Source: Devosia naphthalenivorans
GTDB lineage: Bacteria > Pseudomonadota > Alphaproteobacteria > Rhizobiales > Devosiaceae
Length of the DNA: 64,000 nucleotides
Reading direction: 5' to 3'
NCBI RefSeq assembly: GCF_003056355.1
Contig: NZ_PYVW01000012.1
Coordinates: 62,001-126,000 of the forward strand
The notes beneath the pieces were generated by a model. That model saw only the letters and a program-made list of their open reading frames with translations. It was not told the DNA's origin and made no database searches. Both the position numbers and the translations under genes were made by a program. Positions 30,248 to 39,869 of the stretch are shown piece after piece (positions within the stretch are counted from its first letter, which is position 1; each line of letters opens with the position of its first letter).

Positions 30248-31123
30248 CTAGTTCGGATGTCTCGTCAGCCTGTTGCAAATACCATCGAGTTGCTCAAGCG
30301 TCTTGTAGCGAATCTCGAGCTTGCCGCCGCGTTCGCCATGGGCCACCGAGACGGACAATCCCAGTGCATCCGATAGCTGCCGCTCAAGCGCGACAGTATT
30401 GGGGTCTCGCTCGGCAAGGCCGGCCGCGCTCTTCTTCTTGGACCCAAGGTCCCGCTGCTGGCTGAGAGCTTCGGCGTCACGCACCGAAAGTCCACTGGCA
30501 ACGATCTGCCGCGCTAGGCCGGCCGGATCTTCTGCTGTAATCAGCGTCCGTGCATGGCCGGCGGTCAGTGAACCGCTTGCCACCATGTCGCGCACGTCAT
30601 CGGGCAAACGAAGCAGGCGCAATGTGTTGGCGACATGCGACCGGCTCTTGCCGATCACCTGCGCCAAATCCTGCTGGGTGTAATCAAACTGCTCGATCAG
30701 CTGACCATAGCCCATCGCTTCTTCAAGCGGGTTGAGGTCGGCGCGCTGGACGTTCTCGATGATGGCAAGCTCAAGCGCTTCCTTGTCATCGACCTCACGC
30801 ACGATGACCGGCACCTCATGCAGTCCGGCCTTTTGTGCGGCGCGCCAGCGACGCTCGCCGGCGATAATCTCGAAAATATTGGGGTCTTCGCTCGGGCGCA
30901 CCAGCAGAGGCTGCATAACGCCCTTTTCGCGAATCGAATTCGTAAGCTCTTCAAGCTGGTCTTCGTTGAAGGTCCGCCGCGGATTCGCGCGGTTGCCAAT
31001 GATGAACTCCACGGGCAGCTTCTTGATGCCACCGGATTCCGTCACCCGGGCCCCTTCAATGGAGGCCATGTCACCGATCAGTGCCGCCAGGCCGCGGCCA
31101 AGTCGTGTTGGTCTTTCGTTCAT
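30248..31123 (-). CDS. parB: Chromosome partitioning protein ParB
   Basis: 291 residues. CTP-hydrolysing DNA clamp that loads at parS. CTP/arginine-rich motif GERRWRA at 89-95, ENVQRADLNPLEEA at 123-136, the parS-reading helix-turn-helix (TQQDLAQVIGKSRSHVANTL, 149-168) and the C-terminal dimerisation domain ending LEQLDGICNRLTRHPN. The N-terminal RLGRGLAALIGD is the ParA-contacting peptide. Second gene of parA-parB (10-nt gap). Confidence 0.98.
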   Translation of the reverse strand: MNERPTRLGRGLAALIGDMASIEGARVTESGGIKKLPVEFIIGNRANPRRTFNEDQLEELTNSIREKGVMQPLLVRPSEDPNIFEIIAGERRWRAAQKAGLHEVPVIVREVDDKEALELAIIENVQRADLNPLEEAMGYGQLIEQFDYTQQDLAQVIGKSRSHVANTLRLLRLPDDVRDMVASGSLTAGHARTLITAEDPAGLARQIVASGLSVRDAEALSQQRDLGSKKKSAAGLAERDPNTVALERQLSDALGLSVSVAHGERGGKLEIRYKTLEQLDGICNRLTRHPN

Positions 31124-31133
31124 TGCGGGCCTC

Positions 31134-31931
31134 CTAGGCGGCGTTCAGCTGCCGCTCGCGGCGGATAACTTCGGTTGCCAGGCGCAGATAAGCCTGGCTA
31201 CCGGCACATTTCAGATCATAGAGCAGAGCTGGCTTGCCGTAGGATGGCGCCTCGCTCAACCGCACATTGCGCGGGATAACAGTGTCATAGACCAGTGAGC
31301 CCATTTCGCTGCGCACGTCCTGGAGCACCTGCTCACTAAGATTGTTGCGCTTGTCGAACATGGTCATTACGACACCTTGAATGGACAGGCGCGGGTTAAG
31401 CGTCGAGCGGATTTGTTCAATGGTTTGAAGGAGTTGGCTCAAGCCCTCCAACGCAAAGAATTCGCATTGCAGAGGGACCAGAACGGCGTCGGCAGCGACC
31501 AGGGAATTAACCGTCAGCAGGTTCAGGGATGGCGGGCAGTCGATCAGGATATAGCTGACCGGTTTGTCGTTTATCGCCAGCTCGCCAAGTTGCTTGAAGG
31601 CGTTGCGTAGGCGAAACGCGCGGTCGGCATGCCCCGCGATGGTCAACTCGACGCCGAGCAGGTCCATGGTTGACGGCACGATAGCGACATTGGGCACACT
31701 GGTCATGATTGCAGCTTCAGCTACGGAAGCTTCGCCGACCAGAAGATCATAGGAGGAGACTTCGCGGTCGTTACGCGAAATGCCAAGGCCGGTTGAGGCA
31801 TTGCCTTGCGGGTCGAGGTCAACGATCAGCACGCGCTCACCGATAGCGGCAAGGGCTGTCGCCAGATTGATGGCTGTCGTGGTCTTGCCGACGCCGCCTT
31901 TCTGGTTGGCTAGTGTAAGGATACGGGGCAC
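31134..31931 (-). CDS. parA: Chromosome partitioning ATPase ParA
   Basis: 265 residues. Deviant Walker A NQKGGVGKTTTA at about 9-20, Walker A' DLDPQGNASTGLG, Walker B YILIDCPPSLNLLTVN. The GTG at 31931 is chosen because GGAGG lies exactly 7 nt upstream and the protein then begins MPRILTLANQKGG; a longer frame to 32021 has no support and would overlap rsmG. A perfect TTAA-N7-TTAA box lies about 100 nt upstream, inside rsmG. Confidence 0.97.
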   Translation of the reverse strand: MPRILTLANQKGGVGKTTTAINLATALAAIGERVLIVDLDPQGNASTGLGISRNDREVSSYDLLVGEASVAEAAIMTSVPNVAIVPSTMDLLGVELTIAGHADRAFRLRNAFKQLGELAINDKPVSYILIDCPPSLNLLTVNSLVAADAVLVPLQCEFFALEGLSQLLQTIEQIRSTLNPRLSIQGVVMTMFDKRNNLSEQVLQDVRSEMGSLVYDTVIPRNVRLSEAPSYGKPALLYDLKCAGSQAYLRLATEVIRRERQLNAA

Positions 31932-31956
31932 GCTTCGGCCTCCAGCTCGTTCGCCG

Positions 31957-32604
31957 CTAACTAACTGATCTCGCACGCAAATCGGTGAGTGTGAGCAGGA
32001 CACCGCTCGGGTCGGTGTCACTTGGCGTTAATAGCACGTTAACATCCCAATGCGGAACTATTTCTGCGAGCTCTTCAACATGTTCCCGGCCCTTGTGAAG
32101 GATTGCACGGGTTCTGGGGGCAAAGAACGGCACCATCCAGGTGCAAAGCTGCGGCAGCGGAGCCAAGGCGCGAGAGGTAATTACGTCCGGAACCGGCAGC
32201 GATTCGGGCGCCAGCTGGTCACTCCGCGCCGCGCGAACATCGACATTGAGGTCAAGCTCGCGCGCTACGGTGCGCAAGAAGCTGACCTTGCGGCTGTTTG
32301 GTTCCACGAGTGTAAACTGGTGCGCGGTCCCCTTCAGTGCGATCGCAAGTGGGAGGGCCGGAAAGCCGCCGCCGCTCCCCAGATCAAGGAAGGCCGCATC
32401 CGTCGGCTGCAACAGCTTGACGACTTGGAGGCTGTCAGCGAAGTGGCGCGACCAGACGTCGTTCAATGTTTCACGTGAAACAAGATTCTGCACAGCCTGC
32501 CACCTACGCAACAACTGAGCATATGATTCCAGATCGTCAGCGACATTATTTAGAGGCCGCGAGAAGCAATTAGCGTAGGGCCGGATGGGAGCGGCGTTGT
32601 CCAC
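31957..32604 (-). CDS. rsmG: 16S rRNA m7G527 methyltransferase RsmG
   Basis: 215 residues (GidB). SAM-binding FLDLGSGGGFPALPLAIAL near residue 73, RHFADSLQ, VEPNSRKVSFLRTVAREL, and VITSRALAPL. Residues 41-47 (LVSRETL) are encoded by the perfect parS site at 32467-32482. Starts at GTG 32604, overlapping the mnmG TAG stop by one base. It also contains the CtrA-like box at 32028-32042 near its 3' end. Confidence 0.96.
   Translation of the reverse strand: MDNAAPIRPYANCFSRPLNNVADDLESYAQLLRRWQAVQNLVSRETLNDVWSRHFADSLQVVKLLQPTDAAFLDLGSGGGFPALPLAIALKGTAHQFTLVEPNSRKVSFLRTVARELDLNVDVRAARSDQLAPESLPVPDVITSRALAPLPQLCTWMVPFFAPRTRAILHKGREHVEELAEIVPHWDVNVLLTPSDTDPSGVLLTLTDLRARSVS
32028..32042. promoter_or_regulatory. 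Perfect CtrA-type box upstream of parA
   Basis: TTAATAGCACGTTAA, i.e. TTAA-N7-TTAA exactly. It lies within the rsmG coding sequence, 97 nt from the parA GTG. The motif is symmetric. Assignment to CtrA is by consensus only. Confidence 0.5.
32467..32482. other. parS site C, perfect 16-bp consensus
   Basis: TGTTTCACGTGAAACA, exact match and fully palindromic, inside rsmG about 540 nt upstream of parA. It is the only site of the nine without a GANTC sequence. Confidence 0.95.
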
Positions 32605-34469
32605 TAGCTAGCCTGCCGCAGGTGACCGGCCTTGCGAATCACAGCCAGCAACAACGTCGTAGCTGCAGGAGTCATGCCGTCCATAGCCTGCGCCTGGGCA
32701 ATGGTCTGCGGCCGCAAAGCGGCCAGCTTCTGACGCAGTTCCATGGAGAGCCCCGGAATAGCAGCATAGTCCAGGCTATCAGGAATGACCTTTTGTTCAT
32801 CCCGCTTCACGGCCTCGATGTCGTCTTTCTGCCGGTCCAGATAAACGGCGTACTGCGCATCCACCATCAGCTGTTCCATGACCGTAGCGGGAATTTCTCC
32901 CATCTGCGGCCAGACGCGAACGGCGTCCTGGGCCGAAATATCCGGATAGGACAAGATCTCGAAGGCGGTTCTGATCTTGCCGTCTTCATTCACCGCAAGC
33001 CCAGACTTGCGAGCCGCACTCGGCGAAATGGTCAGGCCATTAAGGAGTTTTCGACCGGAATCCAAAGCTACGCGCTTCTCACCAAACACTTCGGCACGTT
33101 GCTCATCGATCAGACCAACCTCCATTCCCAAAGGCGTAAGACGCTGATCGGCATTGTCCGCGCGAAGATGCAGGCGAAACTCCGCACGCGACGTGAACAT
33201 GCGATATGGCTCGGACACGCCTCTGGTGATCAGATCATCCACCATCACTCCAAGATAGCTCTCAGTGCGCGACAGGATCATGGGCGCAGCGCCCGACGAG
33301 GCCAGCGCGGCATTGGCCCCAGCCAGAAGCCCCTGTGCTCCAGCTTCTTCGTAACCGGTGGTTCCATTGATCTGACCGGCGAGATAGAGGCCCGGCTGAC
33401 GCTTCACTTCCAGCGTGGCGCGAAGCTCCCGCGGATCGACATAGTCATATTCGATGGCATAGCCAGGCCGCCGGATGACGACGTTCTCTAGCCCCGGCAT
33501 GGTGCGCAGAAAGGCTTCCTGAACCTCGGCAGGCAACGAGGTGGAAACCCCGTTCGGATAGACGGTGTCCTCCTCAAGTCCTTCTGGCTCAAGAAAAATC
33601 TGGTGACTGTCACGATCTGCGAAGCGCACCACCTTGTCTTCGATGGACGGGCAGTATCGTGGCCCACGGCTCTGAATTCGCCCGGAATACATGGCTGATC
33701 GGTGAAGATTTTCGGAGATGATCCTGTGCGTATCCGCGGTCGTCCGCGTGATGTGGCAGCTGACCTGCGGTGTGGTAATCGAACCGGTCAGGATAGAGAA
33801 GGGCTCCGGAACATCGTCGCCCGGCTGTTCTTCCAGGACGCTGTAGTTGATTGTTGCCGCGTCGAGCCGCGCTGGCGTGCCGGTCTTAAGGCGTCCGAGC
33901 TGCAGGCCCATATTCTCGAGTCTTGTGGAGAGACCAAGAACCGGCTTCTCACCTACCCGTCCGGCGGGAGTGGTTTCCTCCCCCCGGTGAATCAGGCCAC
34001 GGAGAAACGTGCCGGTCGTGAGCACGACGGCCTTGGTGCCAAACCGGCAACCATCAAGGAGGACAACGCCGCTGACGACGCCATCAGTGATCTGGATATC
34101 GTCGACTTCGCCTTCAATCACATCGAGATTTGGCTGGGCAGAAATGGCGGCCTGCATGGCTAGCCGATAGAGCTTGCGATCTGCCTGCGCACGCGGGCCT
34201 CGAACGGCAGGACCCTTCCGGCGGTTCAGGACGCGAAACTGTATACCAGCCCGATCAGCGATCCGACCCATTAACCCATCAAGGGCGTCGATCTCGCGGA
34301 CCAGATGGCCCTTGCCCAAGCCCCCGATAGCGGGATTACAGCTCATCTCCCCGATGGTGGCAAACCGGTGCGTTATCAATGCCGTTGGAACGCCGAGGCG
34401 TGCGGACGCTGCCGCGGCTTCGCATCCTGCGTGGCCCCCTCCGACTACGATAACAGCATAATCACTCAT
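32604..34469 (-). CDS. mnmG: tRNA uridine-5-carboxymethylaminomethyl modification enzyme MnmG (GidA)
   Basis: 621 residues. FAD/NADH-dependent partner of MnmE that modifies wobble U34. FAD motif [20 protein letters not shown] at residue 6, [65 protein letters not shown] and [20 protein letters not shown]. Upstream gap to mnmE (97 nt) holds two parS-like sites. Confidence 0.98.
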   Translation of the reverse strand: MSDYAVIVVGGGHAGCEAAAASARLGVPTALITHRFATIGEMSCNPAIGGLGKGHLVREIDALDGLMGRIADRAGIQFRVLNRRKGPAVRGPRAQADRKLYRLAMQAAISAQPNLDVIEGEVDDIQITDGVVSGVVLLDGCRFGTKAVVLTTGTFLRGLIHRGEETTPAGRVGEKPVLGLSTRLENMGLQLGRLKTGTPARLDAATINYSVLEEQPGDDVPEPFSILTGSITTPQVSCHITRTTADTHRIISENLHRSAMYSGRIQSRGPRYCPSIEDKVVRFADRDSHQIFLEPEGLEEDTVYPNGVSTSLPAEVQEAFLRTMPGLENVVIRRPGYAIEYDYVDPRELRATLEVKRQPGLYLAGQINGTTGYEEAGAQGLLAGANAALASSGAAPMILSRTESYLGVMVDDLITRGVSEPYRMFTSRAEFRLHLRADNADQRLTPLGMEVGLIDEQRAEVFGEKRVALDSGRKLLNGLTISPSAARKSGLAVNEDGKIRTAFEILSYPDISAQDAVRVWPQMGEIPATVMEQLMVDAQYAVYLDRQKDDIEAVKRDEQKVIPDSLDYAAIPGLSMELRQKLAALRPQTIAQAQAMDGMTPAATTLLLAVIRKAGHLRQAS

Positions 34470-34501
34470 GGCATGTCTCCAGACCCGGCTCCATACGGCA
34501 A

Positions 34502-34517
34502 TGTTTCACGTGAATCA
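34502..34517. other. parS-like site D (hybrid GTTTC/GAATC)
   Basis: TGTTTCACGTGAATCA, 15/16. In the mnmE-mnmG gap, 32 nt upstream of the mnmG ATG. Confidence 0.85.
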
Positions 34518-34553
34518 ATTCACGCCGATGTATGGGCGACTTGCAAAGGCCGG

Positions 34554-34569
34554 TGTTTCACGTGAATCA
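34554..34569. other. parS-like site E (hybrid GTTTC/GAATC) overlapping the mnmE stop
   Basis: TGTTTCACGTGAATCA, 15/16 and identical to site D, 52 nt away. On the minus strand the first three bases (TGA) are the mnmE stop codon. Confidence 0.85.
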
Positions 34570-35859
34570 CTTGCCGATGCAAAAGCTGCTGAAGAGCTGA
34601 TCCAACACACGTTCCGCATCAAGCCTGCCGACCAGTCGCTCCAGGGAATGAGAAGCGCGTCGCAGGCTTTCAGCTGCGAGTTCTGGCATGCCCAATTGCG
34701 CTGTGGCGCGATCCAGTTCCTGAGAAGCCGCTAAGAGGGCGAGCCGATCACGCTCGCGACTGAGCAATGCAGGTTCACCAGTCACGAGACTACTGCCAAT
34801 TTCCTGCAGCGCCGCCATCAACTCACCAATGCCGGCATTCGTTTTGGCCGAAATTGCGACATCTGCCTCGGGTACAATCCGAACGTCCGCCTTGGTCGCA
34901 ACCGTAAGCAAGGGAACGGTGACCGACGGGCGTGGAATGTCCTCAATATCTGGCGCTACGAGCCACAGCACAATGTCCGCATTCTCGATAGCTAACTGCG
35001 CCCGACGAACACCTTCGGCCTCTGCCTTGCTGTCCGTCTCCCGCAGACCGGCGAGATCCAACAGCACATAAAGCTGGCCGTTCACGTCCAACGGAACTTC
35101 CCGCACATCGCGCGTAGTTCCCGCCTCATCTGTAACGATTGCGATATCCGACTGCGCCAGGGCGTTCAGAAGGCTGGACTTGCCAACATTGGGCGGCCCG
35201 GCCAGTGCCACGCGAATGCCTTCGCGAACAATACGCCCATGCTCCACCGAAAGCAGTGCCTGATCTATGTCAGATTTCAGCGAGCCGACCTGCGCCCCAA
35301 ACTCGGCCGGCAGGCTCTCCTCCACATCGCCCTCATCCGAAAAATCGAGCCGCGCTTCAATCTCGGCGCGCAAATCCAGCAAGCTGTTCCGCCAAATCTC
35401 AATCCTTTGCGTCAACCCACCTTCAAACCGCGCCAGGGCCTGCCGGCGCTGGTTCTCGGTCTCTGCATCAAGTAGATCGCCCAGACCCTCAATCTCCACC
35501 AGATCGAGCTTGCCATTCTCGAACGCGCGGCGAGTGAACTCACCCGGTTCAGCCAGCCGCGCACCCAAGCCAGTGAGCAGCTTGAGAATGGCCCGCACCC
35601 CGGCAGGCGAGCCATGCACCTGTAGTTCCGCGCAGTCTTCACCGGTGAAACTATGCGGTGCGGGGAAATACGCAACAAGCCCACGGTCGAGCAGCGACTG
35701 CTGCCCAATGGGCCGAAGCGTGAGCCGGCGAGGTTCAGGCACTGTGCCGCTCACCGCCCGCAGATAGGCCGGCACATCCGGCCCCGAGAGCCGGATAACC
35801 GCGACCCCAGATGGCGGTGCCCCGGAGGACAGCGCCACGATTGTATCGCCCGACCGCAT
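34567..35859 (-). CDS. mnmE: tRNA modification GTPase MnmE (TrmE)
   Basis: 430 residues. N-terminal formyl-THF domain (VAVIRLSGPD, SFTGEDCAELQVHG), helical domain, inserted G domain with G1 GPPNVGKSSLLN (about 220), G2 GTTRD, G3 DLAGLRET and G4 TKAD (TKxD in place of NKxD). The C-terminal FCIGK with its catalytic cysteine is present. The stop codon lies in parS-like site E. Confidence 0.97.
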   Translation of the reverse strand: MRSGDTIVALSSGAPPSGVAVIRLSGPDVPAYLRAVSGTVPEPRRLTLRPIGQQSLLDRGLVAYFPAPHSFTGEDCAELQVHGSPAGVRAILKLLTGLGARLAEPGEFTRRAFENGKLDLVEIEGLGDLLDAETENQRRQALARFEGGLTQRIEIWRNSLLDLRAEIEARLDFSDEGDVEESLPAEFGAQVGSLKSDIDQALLSVEHGRIVREGIRVALAGPPNVGKSSLLNALAQSDIAIVTDEAGTTRDVREVPLDVNGQLYVLLDLAGLRETDSKAEAEGVRRAQLAIENADIVLWLVAPDIEDIPRPSVTVPLLTVATKADVRIVPEADVAISAKTNAGIGELMAALQEIGSSLVTGEPALLSRERDRLALLAASQELDRATAQLGMPELAAESLRRASHSLERLVGRLDAERVLDQLFSSFCIGK

Positions 35860-35907
35860 GGTCAGGCGCAGGAATGGGCGGCAGCGAAATGCAGCGCGCC
35901 CATGATG

Positions 35908-37173
<1,266 letters not shown>

Positions 37174-37335
37174 GTAGCGGATAAACCCTTGAGGGAAATC
37201 TGGACGGCTAGTCTAATTTGGGAGGGGTAGGCACCGCGCAGCGACTTGGGAAGTCAGCTTGAGATTGGGATGCGTTGCAAATCACATACTGCGTCATTCC
37301 GGTAAATTCAAGACCGAAACGCTTTTCCTGCCGCC

Positions 37336-37351
37336 AGATTCACGTGAAACA
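37336..37351. other. parS-like site F (hybrid GATTC/GTTTC)
   Basis: AGATTCACGTGAAACA, 14/16, in the 185-nt gap between rho and hemJ, 7 nt from the hemJ stop codon. I see nothing else in that gap. Confidence 0.75.
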
Positions 37352-37358
37352 AGCCCGA

Positions 37359-37781
37359 TCAGAACGGTTTCACGACCACGGCAATGACGATGATGATCAT
37401 CAGGACCGTGGGTACTTCATTGATGATGCGGAAGAATTTCTGCGGCTTGGTGTTTTTGTCCTGGGCAAAGAGCTTGGTGTGCTTGGCCAAAACCCCATGG
37501 CACACCGTCAGCAGCAGCACCATGGCGAGCTTGAGGTGCAACCAGCCCGCTGAGATGTCCACCCAGCCGGCGAAAACCATCCAGAAGCCGAAAACATAGC
37601 TCGCGATCATGGCGGGATTGATGATCCCGCGCAGCAGCCGCCGCTCCATGACCTTGAAGGTCTCGGACTGCACCGAACCGATCTCCGCCACCGAATGATA
37701 CACAAACAGCCTCGGCAGATAGAGCATTCCGGCCATCCAGGCGATCACCGAGATGACATGCAGTGCCTTGACCCATTCCAT
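37359..37781 (-). CDS. hemJ: Protoporphyrinogen IX oxidase HemJ
   Basis: 140 residues, four hydrophobic segments. Oxidises protoporphyrinogen IX in heme synthesis. Family hallmarks: MEWVKALHVISVIAWMAGML (heme-ligand His8), LPRLFVYH, MERRLLRGIINPAM, WLHLKLAMVLLLTVCHG and FFRIINEVPTVLMI. Pairs functionally with hemE, 28 nt upstream on the same strand. Confidence 0.95.
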   Translation of the reverse strand: MEWVKALHVISVIAWMAGMLYLPRLFVYHSVAEIGSVQSETFKVMERRLLRGIINPAMIASYVFGFWMVFAGWVDISAGWLHLKLAMVLLLTVCHGVLAKHTKLFAQDKNTKPQKFFRIINEVPTVLMIIIVIAVVVKPF

Positions 37782-37809
37782 GAAAGCAAACTCCGTTCAG
37801 CGCAGCCGT

Positions 37810-38895
37810 CTAGCCGTTTTTCACGCGATCAACCAGAGCAGCGACATGCTCGATCGGCGTTTCGGGCACGATGCCATGGCCGAGATTGAAGATGTGCGGA
37901 CGGTTCGCGAAGGCCGAGACGATCTGATCGACACGCTCGTCGAGCTGCTTGCCACCGGCGACCAGCCGCAGCGGATCGAGATTGCCCTGTACCGGCAGAG
38001 TGTCGGGCAGATGCTTCGCTGCAAAATCGAGCGGGGTTGCATAATCAAGACCCAGCGCATTGACGCCAGTAAGCGCTGCATACTTTGCGAGGTTCCCAGC
38101 AGCACCACGCGGGAAGCCGATGATCGGCGCATTGGGAACACGAGCCCGCACGCCTTCCACGATCCGCCGGTTCGGCTCGATCACCCGCTCGGCAAATGCC
38201 GAATCGTCCAGGTTGAGCGCCCAGCTTTCAAAAAGCTGCACCACATCGGCGCCCGCTTCGAACTGCGCGACGAGATAATCGATGCTTGTTGCCACCAGGA
38301 TATCGATCAGCGCCGCGAAGGCCTCGGGATGGCGGAGTGCAAACAGCCGGGCAGCCGCCTGGTCGGTCGAGCCGCGTCCGCCGATCATATAAGTAGCAAC
38401 AGTCCAGGGAGAGCCACAGAAGCCGATCAGCGTCTTTTCTGGAGCCAATGCCGCCCGCAACCGCCGAACGGTCTCCAGCACTGGTGCCAGATGCTCCAAA
38501 GCCCCTTCGCGTCGAAGCTGCGTGATGATTTGGGGATCGACAGGCTCGAGGACCGGGCCTTCTCCCTGCGCAAAGCGGACCGATTGTCCCAGCGCATCGG
38601 GAATGACCAGGATGTCGGAAAACAGGATTGCCGCATCCAGGTCGAAGCGGCGCAGCGGCTGCAGCGTCACTTCGGTTGCAAGATCCGGCGTATAGCAAAG
38701 CTCGAGGAAGTTCCTGACGTTGGCACGGATCTCGCGATATTCGGGCAGGTATCTGCCTGCCTGGCGCATGATCCAGATCGGGGGCCGTTCCTGGCGTTGT
38801 CCCAAAACAGTGGCGAGCAGAGGCTTGTGAGCCAAATCCTTCTTCCCTTCCAAACCCCCTAAAGAGTCTTTCTTGCTTGGTATTTGTATTATCAT
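37810..38895 (-). CDS. hemE: Uroporphyrinogen decarboxylase
   Basis: 361 residues. Decarboxylates uroporphyrinogen III to coproporphyrinogen III. Signature PPIWIMRQAGRYLPEYREIR near residue 38, AAILFSDILVIPDALG, GFCGSPWTVATYM, ESWALNLDD, and LGHGIVPETPIEHV. The ATG at 38895 gives a ~20-residue lead before the conserved PLLATVLG; a longer open frame to 39018 would run through the oriC-like motifs and is rejected. hemE next to the origin is a known alphaproteobacterial arrangement (Caulobacter Cori). Confidence 0.97.
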   Translation of the reverse strand: MIIQIPSKKDSLGGLEGKKDLAHKPLLATVLGQRQERPPIWIMRQAGRYLPEYREIRANVRNFLELCYTPDLATEVTLQPLRRFDLDAAILFSDILVIPDALGQSVRFAQGEGPVLEPVDPQIITQLRREGALEHLAPVLETVRRLRAALAPEKTLIGFCGSPWTVATYMIGGRGSTDQAAARLFALRHPEAFAALIDILVATSIDYLVAQFEAGADVVQLFESWALNLDDSAFAERVIEPNRRIVEGVRARVPNAPIIGFPRGAAGNLAKYAALTGVNALGLDYATPLDFAAKHLPDTLPVQGNLDPLRLVAGGKQLDERVDQIVSAFANRPHIFNLGHGIVPETPIEHVAALVDRVKNG

Positions 38896-38966
38896 GGCGG
38901 TGTTTTGAGGCAATTCAGCGCTCTCCACAATTGGCTGCGTGGCGGCACAAGCGCGCAGCCTCTTGG

Positions 38967-38981
38967 TTAACAGCAGGTTAA
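38967..38981. promoter_or_regulatory. CtrA-type box 1 in oriC (perfect)
   Basis: TTAACAGCAGGTTAA, exact TTAA-N7-TTAA, ending 6 nt before the DnaA box at 38988. In Caulobacter, CtrA bound at such boxes represses initiation. Confidence 0.65.
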
Positions 38982-38987
38982 GACCGC

Positions 38988-38996
38988 TGTGGATCA
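38988..38996 (-). promoter_or_regulatory. DnaA box in oriC
   Basis: TGTGGATCA on the plus strand, TGATCCACA on the minus: 8 of 9 positions of TTATCCACA. Confidence 0.6.
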
Positions 38997-39023
38997 ATTT
39001 GCGGCACCACCTCGCCACAATGG

Positions 39024-39038
39024 TTAACGGAGCCTTAA
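39024..39038. promoter_or_regulatory. CtrA-type box 2 in oriC (perfect)
   Basis: TTAACGGAGCCTTAA, exact TTAA-N7-TTAA, 42 nt from box 1 (57 nt start to start). Confidence 0.65.
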
Positions 39039-39166
39039 CGAAGCGACTCCCGAGTCAACTATTCTCTTTTGAGTGTGCAAAACCGGCCTGGCGAGCCTTC
39101 ATCGGGCGATGGGGTTTTCCCCAAAATTATCCCAAGCGCTGGAATGGACCCCCCGGACTCCAACTG

Positions 39167-39181
39167 TTAACGTTTCGCTAA
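39167..39181. promoter_or_regulatory. CtrA-type box 3 in oriC (7/8)
   Basis: TTAACGTTTCGCTAA, TTAA-N7-CTAA. Confidence 0.45.
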
Positions 39182-39220
39182 CCAAGTCGAACAAGTCGGC
39201 GACATTGCCAAAGTCATGAG

Positions 39221-39254
39221 TCATTCCCACAGCTCGGGCTTGAGCTGGGGATGA
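39221..39254. repeat. REP-like palindrome at the maf side of oriC
   Basis: TCATTCCCACAGCTC, six-nt loop, GAGCTGGGGATGA: arms complementary apart from two bulges. It separates the AT-rich motifs from the DnaA box at 39258. Confidence 0.5.
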
Positions 39255-39257
39255 CAG

Positions 39258-39266
39258 TGTGGAAAA
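39258..39266 (-). promoter_or_regulatory. DnaA box near the maf start
   Basis: TGTGGAAAA, reverse TTTTCCACA: 8/9 to TTATCCACA, ending 9 nt before the maf ATG. Confidence 0.45.
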
Positions 39267-39275
39267 CATCGCTCC

Positions 39276-39869
39276 ATGTTGATCCTTGCTTCTCAGAGTC
39301 AAACCCGTAAGGCCTTGTTGGAACAGGCAGGATTAGCGTTTTCGACTGCCGCTGCCGAGCTCGATGAACGGGCCCTTGAACAGGGTGCAATCGAGGCCGG
39401 CGGAGATGGCCGGGACGTAGCGCTGCTGCTGGCCCAGCGCAAGGCTGCCGCGGTGTCGGTTAACCATTCCGGGGCGCTGGTGATTGGTGCCGACCAGACA
39501 CTGAGCCTGGGTGCGTCGCTTTTGCACAAGCCGCTGGACATGCAGGGCGCAGCCGCCCAGCTCGATTATCTCAGGGGCAAGACCCATCGCCTCCACGCCG
39601 GCGTGGCGCTGATGCGCGACGGGCAATTGCTGTGGTCCGACGTGCAAACGGCCGAGCTCACCATGCGTGCCTTTTCCGAGGCGGAACGCGATGATGTTCT
39701 GTCGCGGGAAGGCGACGCGGTCCTTGCTTCGGTAGGTGGTTATCGGCTTGAAGGTCCTTCGATCCGGCTGTTCGAGACTGTTGCCGGTGATTACTTCACC
39801 ATTCTTGGACTGCCACTGCTGCCGCTATTGGCCGCGTTGCGCGAGTTCGCACCCGAGACCCTCAATTGA
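39276..39869 (+). CDS. maf: Maf family nucleotide pyrophosphatase
   Basis: 197 residues. Maf-like house-cleaning pyrophosphatase acting on non-canonical or UTP/dTTP-type nucleotides. ILASQSQTRKALLEQAGL at the N-terminus, the catalytic IGADQTLSLG (Asp) near residue 71, LRGKTHRLHAGVAL and GGYRLEGPSIRLFETVAGDY. First gene to the right of oriC; overlaps aroE by 4 nt. Confidence 0.94.
   Translation: MLILASQSQTRKALLEQAGLAFSTAAAELDERALEQGAIEAGGDGRDVALLLAQRKAAAVSVNHSGALVIGADQTLSLGASLLHKPLDMQGAAAQLDYLRGKTHRLHAGVALMRDGQLLWSDVQTAELTMRAFSEAERDDVLSREGDAVLASVGGYRLEGPSIRLFETVAGDYFTILGLPLLPLLAALREFAPETLN

Larger units (their letters stand above)
38896..39275. other. oriC: Candidate chromosomal replication origin (oriC)
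   Basis: A 380-nt gene-free region between divergent hemE and maf. It holds TGTGGATCA at 38988-38996 (reverse TGATCCACA, one change from TTATCCACA and, as I recall, the Caulobacter 'G-box' DnaA site), TGTGGAAAA at 39258-39266 (8/9), weaker matches at 38931-38939 and 39127-39135, CtrA-type boxes at 38967, 39024 and 39167, four GANTC sequences (39045, 39052, 39156, 39218), and a relatively AT-rich GGGGTTTTCCCCAAAATTAT stretch. Flanking genes diverge, and parAB is 7 kb away. An experimental origin map or GC-skew plot is still needed. Confidence 0.8.
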
